Origin: G020348185 sp964525045
GTDB lineage: Bacteria; Nitrospirota; Nitrospiria; Nitrospirales; UBA8639
Assembly (NCBI GenBank): GCA_964525045.1
Contig: CAZGFD010000022.1
Location: forward strand, 1-64,000
Reading direction: 5' to 3'
DNA length: 64,000 nt
Shown piece after piece: positions 35,664 to 43,616 of this stretch; the first letter of the stretch is position 1, and the number at the start of each line of letters is the position of its first letter. The position numbers were made by a program, and so were the translations under genes. The notes below the pieces were generated by a model that had not been told where the DNA came from, did not search any database, and saw nothing but the letters and a program-made list of their open reading frames with translations.

Positions 35664-36202
35664 CCGTTGTACCTCGGCGTTTTACGATTCTTACCCTTGT
35701 GACCGCCACGATTGTGGCGCTCGATCAGGTGACCAAGTCGTATATTGCGAACATGATGTATCTGCACCAGTCCATCCCAATCATTCCGGGATATTTTAAC
35801 CTCACCTACATCCGAAACCCCGGTGCGGCGTTCGGGATTTTAGCCTCCAGCAGCAGTGGGTTTCGTATGATCTTTTTTGTCAGCACGTCGCTTTTTGCTC
35901 TGGGGTTATTGGCTATGATTTTTTTTCGACTGCAGCATGACGATTGGTGGGGACAATTGACCATTTCCAGTATCTTCGGCGGAGCGATTGGCAATCTCAT
36001 CGACCGATTGCAATATGGAGAAGTGATTGACTTTCTCGACTTCTACATCAACGGGTATCATTGGCCGGCCTTCAACGTTGCGGATACGGCCATCTGCCTT
36101 GGGGTCATCTCGCTCTTTATCCTCTTTGCCTTTGAAAAGCGGCGAGCCAAACCGGATTTGGAGGAAAATGCCAAGGTGGCCGATCCGCTCCGGGCCCCGT
36201 GA
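35660..36202 (+). CDS. lspA: Lipoprotein signal peptidase II
   Basis: A 180-residue inner-membrane aspartyl protease with four transmembrane helices. The catalytic aspartates are in GNLIDRL and FNVADTAI. It cleaves prolipoproteins before the lipid-modified Cys, so it serves BamD, the TlpA-like protein and the glycosidase-like lipoprotein in this window. ATGA overlap with ileS. Confidence 0.97.
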   Translation: MTVVPRRFTILTLVTATIVALDQVTKSYIANMMYLHQSIPIIPGYFNLTYIRNPGAAFGILASSSSGFRMIFFVSTSLFALGLLAMIFFRLQHDDWWGQLTISSIFGGAIGNLIDRLQYGEVIDFLDFYINGYHWPAFNVADTAICLGVISLFILFAFEKRRAKPDLEENAKVADPLRAP

Positions 36203-36236
36203 TCCAACCTTTTGCATTCTTAATTTAGAAGTTATT

Positions 36237-36275
36237 TTCCCTCTCACTGGTAGGGAGAGGGCAGGGTGAGGGTTG
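36237..36275. repeat. CCCTCTC/GAGAGGG intergenic hairpin element
   Basis: CCCTCTCACTGGTAGGGAGAGGG is a hairpin followed by CAGGGTGAGGG. This resembles a widely scattered intergenic element found in many bacterial genomes. It lies after lspA, between converging genes, and may act as a terminator. Confidence 0.5.
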
Positions 36276-36346
36276 AGGCCGACGACAAGGGACGAGTCAA
36301 ATTGTGCGCTAACAGGTGCCGATAATCCCTCGCCTACCATTCCCAT

Positions 36347-37291
36347 TCACTTTTTTGAAGTCTCAGCCTCCGAAACACGCCCGATCATCTTACAGTAGGT
36401 ACAGACCTCCACTGCAGTGGGTTGTCCACATGTTGTGCAGGGGTGAAGCCTTCCCCGGTCAGCTTCACTCATCGATTGAGAAGTGGATCGAGCTTTTTCT
36501 TCCCGGTCGAGAAATCCCCAGTAGAAGGCTTGTTTGGTGCCAGGGGACTCAGATTCCAGCCGATTGAGAGCGTCTTTATAGGCCAGCATTTTTGCCCCCT
36601 TAGCCATGGGGCATTCTTCGACCACATAATCAATACGGTTCAAGACGGCATAGGCTGCAATCTCTCGCTCCGTCAGGCGATACAGAGGTTTGACTTTTTT
36701 GGCGAACCCCTCGACGGAGGCTGGGAGGGATGGCCCTTGTTTCTGCAAGTATTCCTCCTGCCACCGCAGCACATTACCAAGAAGCCGGGCGGCCTCGTCA
36801 TCGAGGTTATGACCGGTGGCCATCACATCATAGTCCTGCTCTACCGCCACCCGGTTAAACTGGTACCGTTTAATCGTTCCACAAGCGGAACAGGTCGGGC
36901 GATGAACTAATGTGGCCAATTCACGAATGCCGGCTCCTTCCTGTTCTTTTACATGATGGATAAGGAGTTTGGCCCCACAGGGTATGGCCACCTCATTGGC
37001 AAACCGCTCAACTTTCTCCCTGGACAGAGCGGAATATCCTTCGATGCCAAGGTCGACATAGAGCGCATCAGCGCGATAACCAAGCTTGAGTAATATTTCC
37101 CATAAGGCTAGGCTGTCCTTCCCGCCAGAGACGGCGACGAGAATACGATCTTGCGCCGTGAACATTTTTTGATTCTTGATGGCGCGGTGAACTTGATTCC
37201 TCACAAATTCCGTCAGGCAAGATTTGCAAAAGGCCGTGTTGTGGCGAGGCATTTTGAGAACCGCCCGCTGGGGGCATTTTCGACATCGCAT
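36347..37291 (-). CDS. ttuA: TtuA-type tRNA 2-thiolation enzyme
   Basis: A 314-residue PP-loop ATPase: N-terminal zinc ribbon (Cys3, Cys6, Cys22, Cys25), PP-loop SGGKDS (residues 55-60), central CSAC and a later Cys (EECPMA) matching the 4Fe-4S ligands of TtuA, and a C-terminal zinc ribbon (CTTCG...CTYC). TtuA thiolates U54 (T54) of tRNA in Thermus; the related Ncs6/Ctu1 acts on U34. It begins three bases after the small ubiquitin-like gene, which matches the TtuA-TtuB pairing. Confidence 0.85.
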   Translation of the reverse strand: MRCRKCPQRAVLKMPRHNTAFCKSCLTEFVRNQVHRAIKNQKMFTAQDRILVAVSGGKDSLALWEILLKLGYRADALYVDLGIEGYSALSREKVERFANEVAIPCGAKLLIHHVKEQEGAGIRELATLVHRPTCSACGTIKRYQFNRVAVEQDYDVMATGHNLDDEAARLLGNVLRWQEEYLQKQGPSLPASVEGFAKKVKPLYRLTEREIAAYAVLNRIDYVVEECPMAKGAKMLAYKDALNRLESESPGTKQAFYWGFLDREEKARSTSQSMSEADRGRLHPCTTCGQPTAVEVCTYCKMIGRVSEAETSKK

Positions 37292-37294
37292 GGG

Positions 37295-37489
37295 TTATCC
37301 TCCCGAAATGACAGGCCGTATCTCAACCGTATCAGAGTCCTTTAAGACTTCATCGTCAGTCACTAAGTCATCGTTGCGAATCACCAAGTAGGCTTCTGGA
37401 TTCAGATGAAGTTCTTTCAATAATTGTCGGACAGGTATAGGCCCTGTGACTTCAATATCTTTTGGGGGTTGCCGAAGGTGAATTTTCAT
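37295..37489 (-). CDS. ttuB: TtuB/ThiS/MoaD-like sulfur-carrier protein
   Basis: A 64-residue beta-grasp protein from the ATG at 37489, ending in Gly-Gly (PVISGG), the thiocarboxylate-forming terminus of ThiS, MoaD and TtuB. It is immediately upstream of ttuA and probably its sulfur donor after activation by an E1-like enzyme located elsewhere. A role in thiamin synthesis as ThiS is less likely because thi4 is present. Confidence 0.8.
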   Translation of the reverse strand: MKIHLRQPPKDIEVTGPIPVRQLLKELHLNPEAYLVIRNDDLVTDDEVLKDSDTVEIRPVISGG

Positions 37490-37658
37490 GAAGAATCCTA
37501 TCATACGGAGCCCGCATCATGGTTGGCAATCCGAAAAAGTGGAATAGGAGGGTGCTGTGAGGATGGAGAAGGAAGTAAAAATGGCAGGCGAGGGTGATTC
37601 AATCAGTTCGAAAATGGTCAGTCCTTCCCTGACAGGCTAAGGCGTGAAGGGTGAAAAA

Positions 37659-39209
37659 CTATAACGCACGCCATTTCCGGTTATCGGACTCAATGAGTCT
37701 CTCAGCTTCAATGGGTCCCCATGTCCCGGCCGGATATTCCGGAAGCCACTTGGTTTTGTATGTGGCCCAACCTTCCAGAATGTCGGTGACCCAGGACCAC
37801 GATGCCTCAACCGCATCTCGCCGCATAAACAGCGAGGCATCGCCGGCCATCACGTCCAGGAGCAACCGTTCGTAAGCTTCGGGGGATGGGACGTGAAACG
37901 CGTCCCCATATTTGAAATCCATATCAACCGGATGGGTTTGGGCTTTGGACCCAGGAGTTTTCGAGATAATCCGGAGCGCCATCCCTTCTTCCGGTTGAAT
38001 TCGCAACGTGAGAAGATTGGGTGCTTGTGGAGTGTTGGAGGGGGCATTAAACAGAATTTGCGGGATCTCTTTAAACTGCACGGCGATTTCGGAGGAACGT
38101 TTGGGCATAGCTTTACCGGTTCGAATGAAAAACGGCACTCCAGCCCAGCGCCAATTCTCGACAAACACTTTGAGCGCCACAAAGGTTTCAGTGGTGGAAT
38201 CTGCACGGACGCCTTCTTCCCGTCGATAGCCGGGAACCTCTGTGTCCTTGATTCGACCGTGGGCGTATTGCGCCCGTACGGTCATTTGTTCCACATCTTT
38301 TCCCCGGATCGGTCGAAGCCCACGCAACACATCCATCCGGGCATTTCTCACGACATCCGAATCCAAGGAATACGGTGGTTCCATGGCAATCAGGCAGAGA
38401 AGCTGTAAGATATGGTTTTGCACCATATCACGAAGTGCCCCCGCTTCCTCATAATAGGAAGCCCGGGTCCCTAAAGCGACGGCTTCACTGACGGTGATCT
38501 GCACATGGTCAATGTATTTGTGATTCCAGAGTGGCTCGAAGATGGAGTTGGCGAATCGCAGAACCATGATATTTTGCACGGTCTCTTTTCCGAGGTAATG
38601 ATCAATCCGGTAAATCTGGGATTCATCAAACACCCGTCCGATCGTGCGGTTGATGTTTTTGGCAGATTCCAAATCTCGCCCGATGGGTTTTTCGACAATG
38701 ACGCGAGAAAAAGGCGAGCTATTATCGACGGGATAGACCAGTCCTGCCCCGGAAAGCCCCTCACACGCCGGGGCAAAGGAGGTGGGTGGAATGGCAAGAT
38801 AAAAAATGCGATGACCGGGTAAGTTGAAGGTGGTTTCTATTTCCTGAATTTGTTCTTTCATTTTGGAAAAGGTTGAAGGATCGTCAATTTTTCCGCTCAT
38901 GTAAAATAGGCGCCGTTGAAAATCCTCCCACTTTTCCGGGTTCATGGTTTGTCGGGAAAATTGTTCAATTCCCTCCCGGGCGATTTCCCTGAATTCGTCA
39001 TGGCTTAAGGGTTTGCGTCCAAGGCCCAGCACAGCAAAATTTGAGGGGAGGAGGCCGTCCAGGAGTAAGTTGTAGACAGCCGGAAGGAGTTTCCGTCTTG
39101 TCAAATCTCCTGAGCCTCCAAAAATGACTATGGTGCAGGGTTGCGCGGAGGAAGTTCGTCCGGGTTCACTTTCGGTTGGGAATGTTTGAGATGGGGAATC
39201 AGTTAACAT
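37659..39209 (-). CDS. zwf: Glucose-6-phosphate 1-dehydrogenase
   Basis: A 516-residue enzyme: NADP-binding GGSGDLTRRK (31-40), EKPIGRD (173-179) and the catalytic RIDHYLGKE (201-209). First step of the oxidative pentose phosphate pathway. It starts 22 bases after gnd in the same direction, giving a two-gene operon for NADPH and pentose supply. Confidence 0.97.
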   Translation of the reverse strand: MLTDSPSQTFPTESEPGRTSSAQPCTIVIFGGSGDLTRRKLLPAVYNLLLDGLLPSNFAVLGLGRKPLSHDEFREIAREGIEQFSRQTMNPEKWEDFQRRLFYMSGKIDDPSTFSKMKEQIQEIETTFNLPGHRIFYLAIPPTSFAPACEGLSGAGLVYPVDNSSPFSRVIVEKPIGRDLESAKNINRTIGRVFDESQIYRIDHYLGKETVQNIMVLRFANSIFEPLWNHKYIDHVQITVSEAVALGTRASYYEEAGALRDMVQNHILQLLCLIAMEPPYSLDSDVVRNARMDVLRGLRPIRGKDVEQMTVRAQYAHGRIKDTEVPGYRREEGVRADSTTETFVALKVFVENWRWAGVPFFIRTGKAMPKRSSEIAVQFKEIPQILFNAPSNTPQAPNLLTLRIQPEEGMALRIISKTPGSKAQTHPVDMDFKYGDAFHVPSPEAYERLLLDVMAGDASLFMRRDAVEASWSWVTDILEGWATYKTKWLPEYPAGTWGPIEAERLIESDNRKWRAL

Positions 39210-39231
39210 GCTTACCTCGAAGGTAAAAGGG

Positions 39232-40125
39232 CTATCGTCTCACGCTATGTCCGCCGAATGCGTTCCGCAACGCCGCGAGCATTTTTTCTGCAAAGGATTC
39301 TTCCTGTCGGGAACGGAATCGGGTAAACAGCGCTGCCGATAAAGTAGGAACGGGCACCCGTTTCTCAAGGGCATCTTTGACCATCCAGCGGCCTTCTCCG
39401 GAATCCTCAACCCATCCTTTGAGTCCTTCCAGTCTGGGGTCTTCTTTCAAAGCCCCGACAGCCAGTTCCAGGAGCCAAGATCGGATCACACTCCCATACA
39501 TCCAGACATCGGCAATCTTTGCGAGGTCAAGATTGTACTCGCTTTTAGACATCAATTCGAAGCCTTCCGCATAGCCTTGCATCATACTATATTCAATGCC
39601 GTTATGGACCATTTTGACGTAGTGACCGGACCCAACTCCACCCATATGGGCCCATCCTTTCTCAGGGGCAAGGGTGGTGAAAATTGAAGCCAATCGGTTG
39701 ACCGGTGCTTCTTCCCCTCCGACCATCAAACAGTATCCGATCTGCAAGCCCCAAACGCCACCACTGGTCCCGGCATCCACATAATAAATTCCCTTTTTTT
39801 TCAATTCTGCAGCCCGACGTACATCATCGTGAAATTGAGTGTTCCCTCCATCAACAATAATGTCATCCTTTTCCAAAAGTGTGCCCACTGTTTGCACCGT
39901 CTCTTCTGTAGGTGGCCCCGATGGCACCATAACCCATACGGCCCGGGGTTTGGAGAGTTTGGCAACCATGTCTTCTAATGAAGCGGCCCCCACGCATCCC
40001 TTCTGTTCCGCCTGTTTGATCAGGTCGGCGGCTCGATCATACACCACGACCCGATGGTCCTGCTGGCGGAGCCGGGTCACCATGTTCATGCCCATTTTGC
40101 CTAATCCGACAAACCCAATATCCAT
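39232..40125 (-). CDS. gnd: 6-phosphogluconate dehydrogenase, short form
   Basis: A 297-residue enzyme with the N-terminal GLGKMG motif (7-12), NTQFHDD, GTSGGVWG and the catalytic Lys/Asn segment HYVKMVHNGIEY. It belongs to the compact (about 300-residue) decarboxylating class, often NAD-dependent, not the 470-residue class of E. coli. With Zwf downstream it forms the oxidative pentose phosphate route. Confidence 0.95.
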   Translation of the reverse strand: MDIGFVGLGKMGMNMVTRLRQQDHRVVVYDRAADLIKQAEQKGCVGAASLEDMVAKLSKPRAVWVMVPSGPPTEETVQTVGTLLEKDDIIVDGGNTQFHDDVRRAAELKKKGIYYVDAGTSGGVWGLQIGYCLMVGGEEAPVNRLASIFTTLAPEKGWAHMGGVGSGHYVKMVHNGIEYSMMQGYAEGFELMSKSEYNLDLAKIADVWMYGSVIRSWLLELAVGALKEDPRLEGLKGWVEDSGEGRWMVKDALEKRVPVPTLSAALFTRFRSRQEESFAEKMLAALRNAFGGHSVRR

Positions 40126-40527
40126 AGCGTCCCCTCCTTAGATAAGCCTCTACTGTAAAGTCTGTCTCGGGGTCAGGTCAAACGTTACGAAAAAGAATGG
40201 GTAAGTGACCTTCTTCCACTAAATGGGACCAGTCGAAACACGAAAATCTGGTAGGCTGGAGACGGATCGAAAGGGTAAGCCGAAGAAGACAGGGCAGGAC
40301 TCGGAAGTCCACATTGCGACGGAGCGGCGCCAGGTGGATGCCGGTGGCCTGATTGCCGACATGGAAGCAAGTTTGTGGATTGTCGCTTTGCTTGGATGGC
40401 GGATTTGGAACGTTCCTTGCTTGTTCCTTAAAAAACTTGACATTTTTGGCCAGTTCTCTACAATTTAACTTAAGTTATGAAACCTATGTCCTAATAATCA
40501 GGAGTAGGTTGAATTTAAGGTTGTAGT
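40126..40527. other. Intergenic region between gnd and the HEAT-repeat gene
   Basis: About 400 bases between divergent genes. It contains the clear promoter at 40437-40464. Small open frames on both strands overlap each other and show no protein-like features. Confidence 0.5.
40437..40464 (+). promoter_or_regulatory. Strong sigma-70 promoter of the HEAT-repeat gene
   Basis: TTGACA (40437-40442), a 16-base spacer and TACAAT (40459-40464), about 64 bases before the ATG at 40528. One of the best consensus promoters in the window. Confidence 0.75.
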
Positions 40528-41517
40528 ATGAACCCAAGAGTACGACATACATTAAAACGCGGATTAGGTTTGGGCCTTATCCTTTTTCTATTTTTGCCGG
40601 TAGTGACTGGCGCAAACCCCAGCAAAGTACGTTCCTTAGAAACGGCATCTTCCCTCACCATCCACAACGATAAAATTACCGCCCTCATCGATAGGGAACC
40701 TCTATCCGAAGTTCTCGCGCAGCTGGCTCAGCTGTTCAGATTCAAATTACATTTTCAAGAATCGCAGGAAATCGATGTCGTCTCCGCTCAACTACGGGAC
40801 GCCACACTTGAGGAGGCCCTCCGAAAGCTCCTAATTGGCAAAGATTACGCCATGGTAAAATCGCAATCGTTCCTGAATGATGGTGCCTTGGGCTCCGGTC
40901 TGGTGACGCTCTTTGTCCTTTCTGCAGATAGCAGCACGCCATGGCAGAATCATTCCAGTTTGGACCCTGGACTCACTATCGAGCTGAACAAACCTATGGA
41001 GCATTCGGATGATAACGCGAATGATGCCGACTCAGAAAAGGTCCAAGCTCTTGCGGAAGATCTTCTTGTGTCCCAGGACCCAAACGAACGAGAAGCCGGG
41101 GTAGAGTTACTCGCCGATTTGTATTCACCGGAAACCGGGAACCTCTTGCGTCAGGCCTTGGAACAAGACCCGGATCCTTTTGTGCGTGAAAGGGCAGCCA
41201 AGGCGCTTGGAGACATTTGGGATCCGCAGCATTTAGATGCCCTCGCTGATGCCCTCTTTAAAGATCCCGATGTCGATGTCCGCAAGAGTGCCGCTCTGGC
41301 GATGGGTGAAATCGGCGCACCGGATGCAATTTCCGCTTTACAGAGAGCCCTTGATGACGGCAACCCGGAAGTCAGGGAAAGCGCCGTCCAAGCTTTGGGA
41401 GATTTTGCCGACTCCCAGGCGATCTCCTTGTTGCAGGGGGCTTTGTCCGACCCAAATGATGAGGTTCGGAGGTCCGCAGCTTTTCACCTCGAGTCGCTGA
41501 AAGGAGTTGAGAACTAG
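40528..41517 (+). CDS. Exported HEAT-repeat protein with secretin/STN-like N-domain
   Basis: A 329-residue protein with a signal peptide (about 8-29), a small STN/secretin-N0-like domain (about 48-112: PLSEVLAQLAQLFRFKL...TLEEALRKLL), a linker, and HEAT repeats (about 185-325) with phases VRERAAKALGDI, VRKSAALAMGEI, VRESAVQALGDF, VRRSAAFHL. HEAT solenoids bind other proteins; the N-domain is usually found in envelope secretion or TonB systems. A periplasmic scaffold is a reasonable guess; no specific role known. Confidence 0.8.
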   Translation: MNPRVRHTLKRGLGLGLILFLFLPVVTGANPSKVRSLETASSLTIHNDKITALIDREPLSEVLAQLAQLFRFKLHFQESQEIDVVSAQLRDATLEEALRKLLIGKDYAMVKSQSFLNDGALGSGLVTLFVLSADSSTPWQNHSSLDPGLTIELNKPMEHSDDNANDADSEKVQALAEDLLVSQDPNEREAGVELLADLYSPETGNLLRQALEQDPDPFVRERAAKALGDIWDPQHLDALADALFKDPDVDVRKSAALAMGEIGAPDAISALQRALDDGNPEVRESAVQALGDFADSQAISLLQGALSDPNDEVRRSAAFHLESLKGVEN

Positions 41518-41685
41518 AAGTCATTGCGAAAAAAAGACATGAATAAAAGAATGAAAAAAGGATTTGTGTTTTTCATCCCGGTTCCCTGCCCCCACCCAGG
41601 GGCGTCAACCCCAAATTATTTCACGAGCACCAGGCAGCCGGATCCGGGTGGGGTAGCTGCCGGAGATAACATAAGGAGAAATTTT

Positions 41686-42222
41686 ATGAAAAAAATTCGT
41701 CGTTTTTCAGTATCATTTGCTGTGTTATTCGCACTAATGTTCTGTTATGGGACTTCTCTGCAAGCTGCAGCGGTGGAAGAAACCGTCGAACTGAAGGGGC
41801 CAGACGTACAGCCGGGCACTTGCATTGGTGGGACAGTCGGAAGAGTAACTATCGAACACAAGGATCTGGATTTAGCCCAGACAATAGTGGGGGAGGTATT
41901 GAATAAGGATAAAACTGATAATGACAATATTGTGACGGTGAGATTCAGGAACGGACCGCCCGATACACAAATGACCGTAGCTTGGTTAGGTCTCCCCACT
42001 CCCGGTGATTGTTTACCTATTATGGGGGGTAATTTTCTCGGCATTATCACCACCGATGCCAATGGAAGGGCGAGGGCGAGGTTCGTATTGGAGAATCCCT
42101 TCCCAGGCAAAGGCGTCAAAATAAGAGCGTGTGTCCACTTAACTGGGCCCACCAATGGTTGCGACGCAGGTGATGAAATTTATACCGGCCTCTTCACAGA
42201 GGTCTTTCCCCCTGCCCCCTGA
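41686..42222 (+). CDS. Hypothetical secreted protein, 178 residues
   Basis: The ATG at 41686 has AAGGAG upstream and is followed by a signal peptide (KKIRRFSVSFAVLFALMF..., cleavage near QAAA); the longer frame to 41524 adds a stretch without protein character. The mature part has four Cys residues (about one pair near TCIGG and GDC, another near ACVH and GCDAG) and looks like a beta-sandwich. Not recognised. It lies at the left edge of the accessory region. Confidence 0.65.
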   Translation: MKKIRRFSVSFAVLFALMFCYGTSLQAAAVEETVELKGPDVQPGTCIGGTVGRVTIEHKDLDLAQTIVGEVLNKDKTDNDNIVTVRFRNGPPDTQMTVAWLGLPTPGDCLPIMGGNFLGIITTDANGRARARFVLENPFPGKGVKIRACVHLTGPTNGCDAGDEIYTGLFTEVFPPAP

Positions 42223-42350
42223 GTATTATGCTGAAACCGCAGAGGCGTCGCCTGGTGAGCCGACTCCAAAAATCGGCAATTTAACAATAAATATAGCCGA
42301 AAATTACAAAGTTTTTAGGGCATGTGGTTGGAGGAGGCCTTGCAATCCTG

Positions 42351-42378
42351 GTAGGGCTGGTGGTCACCAGCCCTACCG
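42351..42378. repeat. Perfect 28-base palindrome
   Basis: GGTAGGGCTGGTG, two bases, CACCAGCCCTACC: a 13-base perfect stem about 130 bases after the secreted protein gene. There is no T-tract, so it is either a stability hairpin or a mobile palindrome of a type not otherwise seen here. Confidence 0.6.
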
Positions 42379-42669
42379 AATCTTGCCCAAAAGCTGGAGT
42401 GAGAACAGCCCAATATCCTTTGATACCTCCATTTCTCTCCCGCGCCAATCATTCCTCCTGCTAGAGTACCTGAGCATTAATCCCCAGCCTGGAAAAGTGG
42501 AAAGTGAAGCGATGAAGTAGCTTTGGTTTGACTTCAGTTTGCACCAGTTTGAAACCAAAATCTAGGGTGCCGATGTCGCTGCATGTTAATAAAATTAAGT
42601 GGGTTTTTTGTGCTCGGACTTCGTATTCAAAATTCGACTATTTTTCCTTCCTTACTTTTTGGATCAGTT

Positions 42670-43290
42670 TTAGAAGGGAAGGCCATCTCTTCTCTTCGCG
42701 AAACCACAAACCGTTCGCCATGGCTCGGCTCGCACAGGTAACTCAATTGGCCTCTGCTACGCATTTTCCCATGCCGAGACCGGTGCACGAATGCCCCGTC
42801 GGGCAAACCCGAACAGATCGTATTCTATCGCGTTGAACTCCATGAGACGATAGTGTAACGATTTATCCAACAGTTCGAGAAGACATTCATTATGGTCTTT
42901 TTCTCGGTTGGGTTCACGTAGCGGCGTGTTTCGACGAAGATAGGCGGCGTGGAATGGCATTCTTTATTGCCGGAGGCGGAATTCAACCAAAAACCTTTTC
43001 TCATCGAAGTTCTTTACTATTTCCCACAAACACAAAATTCGCTAGGGCTAATGGGGCTGCATTCAGATCGGGGTCCAACCCTGAGGGGGGTAAGTGCAAC
43101 TCGCGGCCCCCGGGTGTGCGATGCTGAGGAGTACAACTACGTACCTGCCAGCTGCTCAAACGAGACTTTGCGATCGACAAAAGAGCCGGTTCCCCTGATG
43201 GTGGGGGCATGACCCTCCTCTCTAACATCGAAGAGATTGTGCTCCTGGTTAAGATCCTCGCGGATTTGGGCTGCCCCACCAAATCCCCAA
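42670..43290 (-). pseudogene. Decayed sulfotransferase paralogue
   Basis: Minus-strand frames match the intact sulfotransferase at 50897-51964: SSWQVRSCTPQ against SNWQVRCCTPQ, NFVFVG against NFVFAG, NFDEKRFLVEFRLRQ against DFDESMLLLECRLQQ, MPFHAAYLRRNTP against IPFDASYLRRNTA, and EYDLFGFARR against DHDLFGLARR. It is broken by a frameshift near 43005, an in-frame TAA at 42964-42966 and a TAG at 42757-42759. The N-terminal half, with the PAPS-binding loop, is not visible. A dead duplicate. Confidence 0.85.
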
Positions 43291-43616
43291 CCCGGGCCTT
43301 GGGGCAGGCCTGCCCGTTCGGTCAGAAGGTCTGATTCTACCGGAGGCCCGAAGTTAGCTACTTCCCTCCGGTTCCCCCCATGAGCCAACACTCCCCCGGC
43401 CTTTCACACAACTCCTTTCTGCCTACCGTTCCGATTTCTTCTGATTTCCCCTTGGCGGTGGGTGCATCATAGTCAAGTAGGCCTTTCTCGTAGCCTGAAT
43501 CCCTCACATGTTGAGATACCTGACTGGGGTAATTGACATACCAAGGCAGATTCGGTAATTTTAATTTTGGGTAAAAATAGCATTGAAACATTCAATTCTA
43601 CGAACAACAGGCACCC
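43291..43616. other. Probable decayed coding DNA
   Basis: Minus-strand frames here read like protein (for example GPGWGFGGAAQIREDLNQEH near 43250-43310 and LPWYVNYPSQVSQHVRDSGY near 43500-43550), but they are short, lie in different frames and match nothing I recognise. It may be the 5' part of the sulfotransferase pseudogene or of a neighbour. Confidence 0.35.

Noticed and set aside
42155..42520. Plus-strand frame of 121 codons after the secreted protein
   Set aside because: It overlaps the secreted gene, spans a perfect palindrome and shows no protein-like pattern.
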